From Clostridia bacterium (GTDB taxonomy: Bacteria; Bacillota; Clostridia; Christensenellales; Borkfalkiaceae): a DNA stretch of 22,219 bases. The notes under the pieces were generated by a model that saw only the letters and a program-made list of their open reading frames with translations, was not told the DNA's origin and did no database searches. The stretch lies in contig JAFTMQ010000054.1 in assembly GCA_017452305.1 (NCBI GenBank), positions 1 through 22,219 on the forward strand, read 5' to 3'. The position numbers were made by a program, and so were the translations under genes. This document shows positions 1 through 6,211 of the stretch, piece by piece (within the stretch, counting starts at the first letter, position 1; every line of letters starts with the position of its first letter).

Positions 1-602
1 AAACGGGTTATAAGCTTTCTGACATCGGCCCCGCATACAAGGGTGGCGATGTGGTTATCCCCTCTACTTATAGAGGACTTCCCGTTGTTGAAATCGAGAT
101 GTATGCCTTTGGCGGTTGTGCAGATAACCTTACTTCTGTAATAATCCCCGACAGCATTCAAGAAATCGGATTTAAAGCCTTTGCGAAACAGGATAATCTT
201 GAAACTGTTATTATTAACGGTGCTACCATAATAGACGTGCAAGCCTTCTATTTGTGTCCCAAGCTTAAAACCGTTGTTATCGCTGAAGGAACGGAACAAA
301 TTTACGCAGGTGCATTTTCCATGTGTTTCTCTTTGGAGTCGGTAACTATCCCAAACACCGTTAAGAGAATTTTGGGTGAAGTGTTTGCAAACTGCGATAA
401 TCTTAAAACTATAACAATCCCTGCTTCCGTTGAAGAAATTGGCTGGGCTTGTTTTTTGGGTAGCGGATTTACAGACATTTACTTCGAGATGGCCGCACCC
501 AGTGAAGCTTGGGATGAGGAATGGGATTACGGTCTGTACATAGACGAGGAAATAGGTAAGGAAACGAATGTAAATCTTCATTGGGGTGAATCAAAAGAAT
601 GA
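1..602 (+). CDS. BspA-type leucine-rich-repeat protein, C-terminal part
   Basis: The reading frame is open from the first bases of the window, so the 5' end lies outside it; an internal GTG at 51 is not a real start. The protein shows about five BspA/LRR_5-type repeats of roughly 22-24 residues, each with a pattern such as 'LTSVIIPDSIQEIGFKAFAKQ', 'LKTVVIAEGTEQIYAGAFSMC' and 'LKTITIPASVEEIGWACF'. In this family the repeats form an extended solenoid, and members are usually secreted or surface proteins of gut and oral bacteria. The last 45 residues are acidic (EAWDEEWDYGLYIDEEIGKE) and look like the usual end of the solenoid. No LPXTG motif or membrane anchor is seen at the C-terminus. Codon use is more AT-rich than in the housekeeping genes further on, which fits an accessory gene. 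The ligand is unknown. Confidence 0.85.
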   Translation, partial: TGYKLSDIGPAYKGGDVVIPSTYRGLPVVEIEMYAFGGCADNLTSVIIPDSIQEIGFKAFAKQDNLETVIINGATIIDVQAFYLCPKLKTVVIAEGTEQIYAGAFSMCFSLESVTIPNTVKRILGEVFANCDNLKTITIPASVEEIGWACFLGSGFTDIYFEMAAPSEAWDEEWDYGLYIDEEIGKETNVNLHWGESKE

Positions 603-615
603 ATCGAAAAACATC

Positions 616-645
616 TTGATTTTTTGCGCGCGTGTGTGCTATAAT
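616..645 (+). promoter_or_regulatory. Promoter, extended -10 type, for the phosphatase unit
   Basis: A -35 box TTGATT (616-621) and a -10 box TATAAT (640-645) are separated by 18 bp. A TG at 637-638 makes an extended -10 (TGCTATAAT). Transcription would start near 652, giving a leader of about 24 nt before the GTG at 676. It lies just after the LRR gene and separates it from the phosphatase unit. Confidence 0.7.
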
Positions 646-675
646 CAAAAAAAGAGTTCCCATGAAGGGGGATTT

Positions 676-768
676 GTGAACAAGAAAAACACTTTCGGTG
701 CTTTTTGCCTCGGCGGCTTGGCATTTATCGGCGCGGCGTTTTCGATTAGAAAAAAGAAGGAGACTTGA
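676..768 (+). CDS. possible 30-residue membrane peptide
   Basis: A GTG at 676 is preceded by AAGGGGG (665-671). The frame encodes 30 residues: a short basic start (VNKKN), one hydrophobic stretch rich in Gly, Ala and Phe (FGAFCLGGLAFIGAAF), and a basic tail (SIRKKKET). That is a plausible single-span membrane peptide, and the tail resembles the membrane anchor of a surface protein without its sorting motif. Its TGA ends 1 nt before the ATG of the phosphatase, so the two would be translationally coupled. It lies directly behind the promoter at 616-645. It could instead be a leader that feeds ribosomes to the phosphatase, or not translated at all. No family is recognised. Confidence 0.4.
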   Translation: MNKKNTFGAFCLGGLAFIGAAFSIRKKKET

Positions 769-769
769 T

Positions 770-1888
770 ATGCATAAAGGAATAAAAATTTGCGCGTGCA
801 TAGGTGCGACACTGTTCGCTATGCCTTTTGTGGGCGGTTGTGGGGAAGAAAAGAGCGGTATCAAAGCGCTTTCCCCTCAAGATGGAAAAATCGTCGTGCT
901 CACCAACGATGAGGTGACGGAGTTCACTTCGGGCTATATGCTCGGCAACTCGGAAAACTACTGCGATAAAAACAAGGGCGACCACTATTTTATGGAAGAT
1001 TTAGTGTTGTCTTGGTCGGCGGAGGGACAACCCGTAGGCTACGAGGTTAAGCTTTCGCTTAACAAGGACTTGTCCGACGCACAAGTTTTCAACACGAGTA
1101 AAACGATACTTACGCTGCCTGATTTGTTCGTTGCGAGCACCTATTATTGGCAGGTGACGGCGGATTACGGCGAGAAAAAGGACACGTCCAAAGTCTTTTC
1201 GTTCAAAACGGCAAACACGCCGAGAACCATTCGTATCGACGGTGTTTCCAACACGCGCGACATTGGCGGTTATATGACGGAAAGCGGAAAGAGAGTGCGC
1301 CAAGGCATGGCGTTTAGAGCCGCTTACTTGGACGAGATTACTTCGATAGGAATTGAAGACGCGGTAGGCAGGTACGCGATCAAGACGGATTTGGATCTTC
1401 GTAATGCAGGCGAAGGAACAAGCGGAAAAGGCTCGCCTCTCGGTGCGGATATTTTGTATTATAATTATTCCTGCCCTTATTATAGGGGCAAGACGAGTGA
1501 GGGTATCGATAATCCCGACAACCACGAAAACTTGGCAAACGCGCTTCGCGTATTCGCAAATGAAAGCAACTATCCCGTGCTTTTTCATTGTTCGGTGGGG
1601 CGAGACAGAACGGGTATGATTTCTATGCTTCTTTTGGGCTTGCTGGGCGTGGGCTATGAAGATATTTGTATGGATTACGAGCTGTCCTTCTTCTCTTATC
1701 GCGGTTGTATGGACGGGGCAAATCCTGTAAATATGGCGAGCGACGCATTTTTGGGTACGTATTTGTACGTGGCGAGATATTTAGACGGGGATAAGAGCTT
1801 TGCGGAAAACTGCGAGGCATATCTTTTGGACGTTGGCTTGACGCAAGCGGAAATTGATGAAATTCGCCGCATTATGTTGTCGGCATAA
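770..1888 (+). CDS. lipoprotein tyrosine-protein phosphatase (Y_phosphatase3 type)
   Basis: The start at ATG 770 is preferred over longer frames because AAGGAGA (757-763) lies 6 nt upstream and a lipoprotein signal follows: basic start, hydrophobic stretch, then V-G-G-C with the lipidated Cys at residue 24. After the signal comes a fibronectin-III-like segment (about 30-150, with 'VLSWSAEG', 'YEVKLSLNKD', 'TYYWQVTADY'). The catalytic domain follows (about 155-372). It begins with the family signature 'NTRDIGGY' and carries the phosphatase loop HCSVGRDRTG, with catalytic Cys and Arg. The family dephosphorylates phosphotyrosine or phosphoinositide-like substrates. Here the domain would sit outside the membrane as an anchored lipoprotein, so the substrate may be extracellular. 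That substrate is unknown. A terminator follows immediately. Confidence 0.85.
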   Translation: MHKGIKICACIGATLFAMPFVGGCGEEKSGIKALSPQDGKIVVLTNDEVTEFTSGYMLGNSENYCDKNKGDHYFMEDLVLSWSAEGQPVGYEVKLSLNKDLSDAQVFNTSKTILTLPDLFVASTYYWQVTADYGEKKDTSKVFSFKTANTPRTIRIDGVSNTRDIGGYMTESGKRVRQGMAFRAAYLDEITSIGIEDAVGRYAIKTDLDLRNAGEGTSGKGSPLGADILYYNYSCPYYRGKTSEGIDNPDNHENLANALRVFANESNYPVLFHCSVGRDRTGMISMLLLGLLGVGYEDICMDYELSFFSYRGCMDGANPVNMASDAFLGTYLYVARYLDGDKSFAENCEAYLLDVGLTQAEIDEIRRIMLSA

Positions 1889-1905
1889 AAACGCATAATA
1901 AAAAG

Positions 1906-1939
1906 ACCGCGGCGGAATTTTCCGTCGCGGTTTTTGTTT
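1906..1939. terminator. bidirectional intrinsic terminator
   Basis: Arms ACCGCGGCGGA (1906-1916) and TCCGTCGCGGT (1921-1931) pair with one G-U wobble around a 4-nt loop and are followed by TTTTTGTTT. An A-rich run on the left gives a T-tract on the other strand, so it can also end the minus-strand membrane gene whose stop is at 1951. Confidence 0.85.
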
Positions 1940-1950
1940 GTTAAAGCTGT

Positions 1951-2739
1951 TTATTTTTTCTTGAATATATCGAAAACACGGAAAATGGAAAAGCCTTTCT
2001 TGTCGTCCTTGGTATGGTTGTTTTCCGTGTTGGACGGAGCGGGTGAAACTGTTTCTGTTGCAAGCGCTTTTGGCGCAGGCACGATTTCGTTCGGCGTAAA
2101 GGTAGGCTCGCTCGGCGCGGATACGGTTTCTGTTTGGGGTTCCGTCTTTTTTTGTACTGCTTCCGTAGGCTTGTCGGGTTGTTCGCATTCGGGGGTGAGC
2201 GTTGGCTGTTCTTCCTCGTTTACCCGCTTTTCCTCAACGTGGGGCTTGGGTAATTCCGCAGGCTTTTTCGCTTTTTCGGCGTTCACCAAAAACGCTTCTT
2301 CTATAAACCTCGCATAGCTCGTGACAACGTGGATAATAATATCGAGCGTCACTTGGAAAATCCAACCGAAAAGGGATAAGGCGGTGAGCAGGAGGGAAAG
2401 CAGATTGATGTGTGCAATCGACAGCCACAAACCGTAAATAGATATGGCGAGCGTTAAAAATTTTACAAAGCGCACACACGTTTTATAGATAAGCTTTATC
2501 GTCTTTTTAAGCTCCCTATTTTCCCGTGATTGGAAAAGGACGATGACGTGGAAAATATAGTGCGCCCCCGAAAGAGAGAGGGTAATGATATTCGCCCAAA
2601 GAAAGCCCATGCTTACCGCGAGTGAATAAATGAGAAAGGCGATAGGGAATAAGGGAATGATAATGTCAAAGACAAGCTTTACCCGCCCAAAAAACTTTTT
2701 AATTTTTTGAAACGTCGAAAAAGAATTCTTTGCCATCAT
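1951..2739 (-). CDS. four-helix membrane protein with a Pro/Glu/Thr-rich tail, unknown function
   Basis: The N-terminal 140 residues contain about four hydrophobic segments (roughly 22-44, 47-68, 90-110 and 112-138) arranged as two hairpins, with basic loops (RENRELKKTIKLIYK). The remaining 120 residues are a low-complexity, acidic, Pro/Glu/Thr-rich tail ending in a short hydrophobic/basic patch (FSIFRVFDIFKKK), which could bind membrane or a partner. Two in-frame ATGs stand at 2739 and 2736. AAGGAGGG lies 4 nt upstream of the first and 7 nt upstream of the second, so 2736 has the better spacing. The start lies 14 bp after the methyltransferase stop, so both are probably co-transcribed from the promoter at 3928-3956. 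I do not recognise the family and assign no function. Confidence 0.7.
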   Translation of the reverse strand: MMAKNSFSTFQKIKKFFGRVKLVFDIIIPLFPIAFLIYSLAVSMGFLWANIITLSLSGAHYIFHVIVLFQSRENRELKKTIKLIYKTCVRFVKFLTLAISIYGLWLSIAHINLLSLLLTALSLFGWIFQVTLDIIIHVVTSYARFIEEAFLVNAEKAKKPAELPKPHVEEKRVNEEEQPTLTPECEQPDKPTEAVQKKTEPQTETVSAPSEPTFTPNEIVPAPKALATETVSPAPSNTENNHTKDDKKGFSIFRVFDIFKKK

Positions 2740-2753
2740 CTACCCTCCTTGTA

Positions 2754-3920
2754 TTATTTATCGTTACGTTTTTCCCCGTTTTCCTTGGGCGGTTTACCGA
2801 AATAAGAGTAAAATCCGCATACCAGGTTCGCGTTGAACAGTTTTTTCTTCTTGTCTGCGCTCTTGCCGAAGTATCTTTCAAAATCGGGCAATGAGGTCAA
2901 AATATAGGCATTCCAATCGGGTAAAGCGCGGAAAGTTTTTCCAAACGCTTGCATAAGCGCCCGCACCTCTTTTTCCTCACTTAACCGCTCGCCGTAAGGG
3001 GGATTGGAAAGGAGCACGCCGTATTTTTGCGCGCAAGTAAAACGAGTGGCGTCGGCGACGGAAAAACGAATATGTCCGTCCACGCCTGCACGCTTTGCGT
3101 GGTATTTGGCAATCGAAATGGCGTCGGGATTGATATCGGAAGCGAAAATCACGGGCTTTGCCGCGCGGTTTTCCTTGTCTTTTGCCTCTTGCTTGGCAAG
3201 CTCTAAAATCCCGTTCGGCGCGCACGCCCAAGCGGTAAAATCAAAGCCGCGGTGCATACCCGGCGCAAGATTTAAGGCTTTCATTGCCGCCTCGATAGGC
3301 AGCGTGCCGCTCCCGCAAAAAACGTCCGCAAACGGCTTTTCGATATCCCGTTCGGGGTTGTAAAAGGTACTGTCGATAAGCCCCGCCGCAAGCGTTTCTT
3401 TTAAAGGCGCGCTGTACGCAAGCGAACGATAGCCCCGCTTGTGCAAGCCCTCGCCCGAGGTGTCAAGGGTTATCGTAACCTCATCCTTATACACCGACAC
3501 GCCCACGACGGCGCGCGGGCCCGTTTCGGGGAAGGTGGCGCGGCGCAAATGGAGCTTGTCGGCAAGACGGCGAATAATCGCTTTTTTGGCGACTCCGCCC
3601 GATACCTTGATGGCCGCAAGCGTGCTTTGCACGCTCTTTCCGTCCATTAAAATTTTATAATCGACACACAGCCAATTTTCCCAAGGAATGGCGTAAATTC
3701 CCTCGTACAGCTCGTCAAAGGTGACGGCGTGGAAGCGGGAAAGGACGATAAGCACGCGCTCGCCGCTCCGCAAAAAGACGTTGAGCCGCGCAATATCTTG
3801 CCAATCCCCCTCGATTTCGATGCGCCCATTGTCGGCGGGCGCTTTTTCGTAACCGAGCGAAAAAAGCTGTCGCTTTGTAATTTGTTCCAAGCCCGACGCA
3901 ACGGGGATAAGCAGTTTCAT
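2754..3920 (-). CDS. rlmL: THUMP-domain class I SAM-dependent rRNA methyltransferase (YpsC/RlmL-type)
   Basis: The protein has 388 residues, about the size of Bacillus YpsC. A THUMP RNA-binding domain covers about residues 45-155. The Rossmann methyltransferase domain follows, with the SAM motif 'DVFCGSGTLPIEAA', the acidic motif 'FASDINPDAI' and the catalytic NPPYGER, the signature of enzymes that make N2-methylguanosine. Relatives methylate G2445 of 23S rRNA; which position is modified here is inferred only from family. The ATG at 3920 lies 7 nt from a perfect TATAAT, and only AGGT lies between them, so the mRNA may be leaderless. The gene is divergent from queH, another RNA-modification gene, and is followed by the minus-strand membrane gene. 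The symbol follows the E. coli name for the N-terminal half of RlmKL; the E. coli protein is a larger fusion. Confidence 0.88.
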   Translation of the reverse strand: MKLLIPVASGLEQITKRQLFSLGYEKAPADNGRIEIEGDWQDIARLNVFLRSGERVLIVLSRFHAVTFDELYEGIYAIPWENWLCVDYKILMDGKSVQSTLAAIKVSGGVAKKAIIRRLADKLHLRRATFPETGPRAVVGVSVYKDEVTITLDTSGEGLHKRGYRSLAYSAPLKETLAAGLIDSTFYNPERDIEKPFADVFCGSGTLPIEAAMKALNLAPGMHRGFDFTAWACAPNGILELAKQEAKDKENRAAKPVIFASDINPDAISIAKYHAKRAGVDGHIRFSVADATRFTCAQKYGVLLSNPPYGERLSEEKEVRALMQAFGKTFRALPDWNAYILTSLPDFERYFGKSADKKKKLFNANLVCGFYSYFGKPPKENGEKRNDK

Positions 3921-3927
3921 ACCTTAT

Positions 3928-3956
3928 ATTATAAAGGAAGAGGGGGAATTTGTCAA
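3928..3956 (-). promoter_or_regulatory. perfect sigma-A promoter of the methyltransferase unit
   Basis: On the minus strand, TTGACA (3956-3951), a 17-bp spacer and TATAAT (3933-3928) match the consensus at all 12 positions. Only 7 nt separate the -10 box from the ATG at 3920, so the start point would fall on or next to the start codon. Confidence 0.88.
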
Positions 3957-3970
3957 GCCTTGCAGAAAGA

Positions 3971-3999
3971 TTGACAACGAGGAATTTTGGGAGTATAAT
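3971..3999 (+). promoter_or_regulatory. perfect sigma-A promoter of queH
   Basis: TTGACA (3971-3976), a 17-bp spacer and TATAAT (3994-3999) match the consensus exactly. The queH ATG is at 4006, 6 nt after the -10 box. Together with the minus-strand promoter this forms a divergent pair whose -35 boxes are 14 bp apart (3957-3970). Confidence 0.88.
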
Positions 4000-4005
4000 A
4001 GAGGT

Positions 4006-4626
4006 ATGGAAAACAAGGTGAAGCGCAATTACGACCTCGTAATGCAAGAACAAATGAAAAACGTCGAAAAAGGAACGCCGCTGCTTTTGCATAGCTGCTG
4101 TGCGCCCTGCTCGTCCGCGTGCTTGGAGCGGTTAAAGGACACCTTTAAAATCACGGTTTTGTACTATAACCCGAATATTGACGAGGACGCGGAATACGAA
4201 AAACGCAAAGCCGAGCAAATCCGTTTTTTAAAGGAAACGGGTTGGGCGGATTTTTTGGATTGCGACCACGACGCGGGGGCGTTTGCCGAAATGGCAAAGG
4301 GGCTTGAACACGAGCCCGAGCGCGGGGCAAGGTGTTACCGCTGTTATGCCCTGCGCCTTTCCAAAACTGCCGAAATCGCCAAGGCAAACGGCTTTTTATG
4401 GTTTGGCACAACGTTGACCTTATCCCCGCATAAAAACCACGAATGGTTGAATGAAATTGGCGAAAAGGAAGGGGGCAGGTACGCGTTGAACTATCTTTTT
4501 AGCGATTTTAAAAAGCAGGGCGGGTATTACCGTTCCATTGATTTATCTAAGGAATACGGCTTATATCGGCAGGATTTTTGCGGTTGTAAGTATTCGCGTA
4601 AAATCCCGCCTAAAAATATAGAATAA
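4006..4626 (+). CDS. queH: epoxyqueuosine reductase QueH
   Basis: QueH (DUF208) performs the last step of queuosine synthesis, reducing epoxyqueuosine to queuosine in the anticodon of certain tRNAs, in place of the cobalamin-dependent QueG. The 206-residue protein carries the family's cysteine pattern: a Cys pair in 'LLLHSCCAPCSSACLERL' (about 27-44), 'CYRCYALRL' (about 110-118) and 'DFCGCKYSRK' near the C-terminus. It also has the typical 'TTLTLSPHKNHEWLNEIG' segment. These cysteines bind an iron-sulfur cluster and metal in studied members. The ATG at 4006 fits the usual N-terminus (NYDLVMQEQ), although it lies so close to the -10 box that the mRNA would have almost no leader. The gene is monocistronic: a strong hairpin follows. 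No other queuosine gene is in the window. Confidence 0.93.
   Translation: MENKVKRNYDLVMQEQMKNVEKGTPLLLHSCCAPCSSACLERLKDTFKITVLYYNPNIDEDAEYEKRKAEQIRFLKETGWADFLDCDHDAGAFAEMAKGLEHEPERGARCYRCYALRLSKTAEIAKANGFLWFGTTLTLSPHKNHEWLNEIGEKEGGRYALNYLFSDFKKQGGYYRSIDLSKEYGLYRQDFCGCKYSRKIPPKNIE
4471..4490 (+). repeat. G-rich 20-mer, copy 1 (inside queH)
   Basis: GGGGGCAGGTACGCGTTGAA occurs here in queH in the frame GGG-GGC-AGG (Gly-Gly-Arg-Tyr-Ala-Leu). An identical 20-mer lies at 16379-16398 in another gene in a different frame. The shorter core GGGGGCAGGT also occurs at 7115, 11177, 15391 and 21219, always on the + strand. Confidence 0.8.
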
Positions 4627-4636
4627 GCACAAAAAA

Positions 4637-4670
4637 CAGCCCCGAAAGCGACCTCGCTTTCGGGGCTTTG
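4637..4670 (+). terminator. intrinsic terminator after queH
   Basis: Arms AGCCCCGAAAGCGA (4638-4651) and TCGCTTTCGGGGCT (4654-4667) are fully complementary. The T-run after the stem is short (TTTG), but a run of six A on the left would act as a T-tract on the other strand. The stem is very stable, so it should terminate or at least protect the queH 3' end. Confidence 0.8.
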
Positions 4671-4774
4671 CTATGCCTTGTAAAAAAATTTTTTAACTTT
4701 TTTTAAATTTTAGTGAGAAAAATGCCCTTCTCAACCGTTATATATATGTAAAGCAAAAACTTTTTTTGTATACA

Positions 4775-4803
4775 TTGACAATTAGGGGGGTAAATGTTAT
4801 ACT
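4775..4803 (+). promoter_or_regulatory. sigma-A promoter of the lipoprotein gene
   Basis: TTGACA (4775-4780), 17-bp spacer, TATACT (4798-4803). An A/T-rich stretch (about 4680-4770, with long A and T runs) lies directly upstream and could act as an UP element. The transcript start near 4810 leaves a normal leader of about 30 nt with AAGGAGA at 4827-4833. The rest of the 214-bp gap holds only the queH terminator and this AT-rich DNA. Confidence 0.82.
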
Positions 4804-4840
4804 GTCCCCAAGGAATAAACACTTTTAAGGAGACACTATT

Positions 4841-5761
4841 ATGAAAAAACTTCAACGTTTTTCTATTTTTATCTTGATAGGTATATTGTTTTTTAGCCTA
4901 TTTTTCCCTGCTTGCAGTAAAGATATTCAAAACGGAAGCGAGGGCGAGGGAAAGCTCTACGCCTTGGCGCAAGCCTATGAGGAAAGAAAAATCACGCGCG
5001 AGCATTTATTAAATATCGCCTATTACCAAGGCTCAGCCGAAGATAATCAAGACGAACTCAACGAAAATTTCACCCCCTTACCCAAAGGTGAATTGACGGA
5101 AAACGTATCTTTACAAATCCGCACTGCGCTTGCGGATATGTATTATAAAAAATATGGGTTTACCGATACCGCCGAGGATTTTATTGTAACAAACTTTTAC
5201 GGCCATTATGATAATATGATTGCTTTCTATTATAAGCATTTAAATTCATTAGAGGGCGCCGTGGCAGAGAATTATAAGGAAACTATTGATGACGTTACTT
5301 TTATCAAACCCGTATACATTTTTTTAAGCAGTGAGAAAGAGGAAACGCCGTCCCTTAATTACACGAGAGTAATTCTGCCCGGACCGGAAGATTTAGATGA
5401 GACGCTCGCTTATCGTATTGACAGTGTTGAGGAATTGCAAATCATTTTTAAAGAGCCCGATTTTCAGTTTAACCCAGAGTTATTGAATGCATACGACGAG
5501 AAATTTTTTCAAACGCACGCGATAATTTATTATGCGACGTGGGTCAGCGGATTATGTGTTACGAGAACGTTTAGCGGTCTTTTCGTGGAAGATAATTGTT
5601 TAGTTGTCCGTTTGGATAACTACGTTGAAGGGGATGGGATAGATGGTGCTGTATATGGCGTTGTGTATGCGTTCGCGTTGGAAAAAACACAAATTGCCGA
5701 TTGCGAAACAATTACGTTGCAAGAGTGGGGAACCAAACGTAGGGCTACTCCCTTAAAATAA
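4841..5761 (+). CDS. lipoprotein of unknown function
   Basis: The ATG at 4841 has AAGGAGA 7 nt upstream. The N-terminus is a clear lipoprotein signal: MKKLQR, a hydrophobic stretch rich in Ile, Leu and Phe, then F-P-A-C with the lipidated Cys at residue 25. The mature part (about 280 residues) is acidic and soluble, with many aromatic residues (YYKKYGF, NFYGHYDNMIAFYYKHL, HAIIYYATWVSG). It has no repeats and no catalytic motif I recognise. It should be anchored to the outer face of the membrane. The gene stands alone, with its own promoter and a terminator hairpin behind it. It is more AT-rich than the surrounding housekeeping genes, which suggests an accessory or fast-evolving gene. No function is assigned. 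Confidence 0.8.
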   Translation: MKKLQRFSIFILIGILFFSLFFPACSKDIQNGSEGEGKLYALAQAYEERKITREHLLNIAYYQGSAEDNQDELNENFTPLPKGELTENVSLQIRTALADMYYKKYGFTDTAEDFIVTNFYGHYDNMIAFYYKHLNSLEGAVAENYKETIDDVTFIKPVYIFLSSEKEETPSLNYTRVILPGPEDLDETLAYRIDSVEELQIIFKEPDFQFNPELLNAYDEKFFQTHAIIYYATWVSGLCVTRTFSGLFVEDNCLVVRLDNYVEGDGIDGAVYGVVYAFALEKTQIADCETITLQEWGTKRRATPLK

Positions 5762-5786
5762 CCTAAAAACACGTTTCAAAGTGATA

Positions 5787-5823
5787 TGCACCCCCAAAAG
5801 GTAGACAAACTTTTGGGGGTGCA
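5787..5823. terminator. hairpin between converging lipoprotein and veg genes
   Basis: TGCACCCCCAAAAG (5787-5800) and CTTTTGGGGGTGCA (5810-5823) are perfect 14-bp arms around a 9-nt loop. No long T-tract follows on either side, but it sits 25 bp after the + gene and 40 bp after the minus gene, so it most likely ends both transcripts. Confidence 0.75.
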
Positions 5824-5862
5824 ATTCGGTTGCTTTCCGTGCGTTGTGGCGTTGAATTTTGC

Positions 5863-6108
5863 TTAAATTCTTTCGATTTTTACGTTTCCGCAAAGCACGT
5901 CCGAGTAGGAATAGGCGGTTTTGCCCAAATAATCCTTATCGTCGGGTTGGACGGTGAAGAGGGCGGGATAAATCCCCGACAGCACGCCCGAAAAGCTCAC
6001 GCTTTTATTTCTGCCCAAATTTACACGCACCGCCACCCGTTGCGCCGCGCAATTTTTTACCATTTGTTTGACGTCTTTGATATTCTTCGTCGGCTTAATC
6101 ATATCCAT
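5863..6108 (-). CDS. veg: Veg protein
   Basis: The C-terminal half matches the Veg family closely: 'SGVLSGIYPALFTVQPDD' followed by 'YSYSDVLCGNVKI', the equivalent of 'SGILAETYPSVF...YSYADVL' in Bacillus subtilis. Veg is a small, highly expressed protein linked to biofilm gene expression and outgrowth in Bacillus; its molecular activity is not established. Starts are possible at ATG 6108 and ATG 6102 (and TTG 6120). No Shine-Dalgarno sequence lies before any of them. A TATACT sits at 6114-6109; if it is the -10 box, the RNA would begin at about 6102 and that ATG would be the real, leaderless start (79 residues). In many Clostridia veg lies beside the DUF3794/LysM gene and ispE, as here. Confidence 0.85.
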   Translation of the reverse strand: MDMIKPTKNIKDVKQMVKNCAAQRVAVRVNLGRNKSVSFSGVLSGIYPALFTVQPDDKDYLGKTAYSYSDVLCGNVKIERI

Positions 6109-6114
6109 AGTATA
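6109..6114 (-). promoter_or_regulatory. candidate -10 box of veg
   Basis: TATACT on the minus strand, 6 nt before the ATG at 6102. No good -35 box is seen 16-18 bp upstream (sequence around GGATAA), so this is a weaker case than the promoters at 3928 and 3971. Confidence 0.4.
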
Positions 6115-6211
6115 GCCCAAAAAAAGGAAAATTATCCCGTGCGAGTTCTAAAAAAATTCCCTTCTTCATAGGATAGATAGACGAGAATTTCGGCAAGAAA
6201 GGAGGATTTTT

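Noticed and set aside
698..769. Longer start for the phosphatase at 698
   Set aside because: It would add an Arg-rich, non-signal N-terminus and overlap the small peptide; ATG 770 has a good ribosome site and a proper lipoprotein signal.
469..864. Minus-strand ORF of 131 codons across the LRR gene end and the phosphatase promoter
   Set aside because: It runs antisense to the promoter and two better frames, has no ribosome site and shows a composition typical of antisense translation.
1001..1588. Minus-strand ORF (195 codons) opposite the phosphatase
   Set aside because: It overlaps the catalytic loop and the conserved part of the phosphatase and has no start signals.
4798..4810. Operator formed by GGGG...CCCC around the lipoprotein -10 box
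   Set aside because: Only the outer G/C runs match; the inner bases show no symmetry.
6146..6174. Sigma-E-like promoter (CATAGGAT) before the SipL-like gene
   Set aside because: The -10 is only partly similar and there is no fitting -35 box at 14-15 bp, so it is not listed as a feature.
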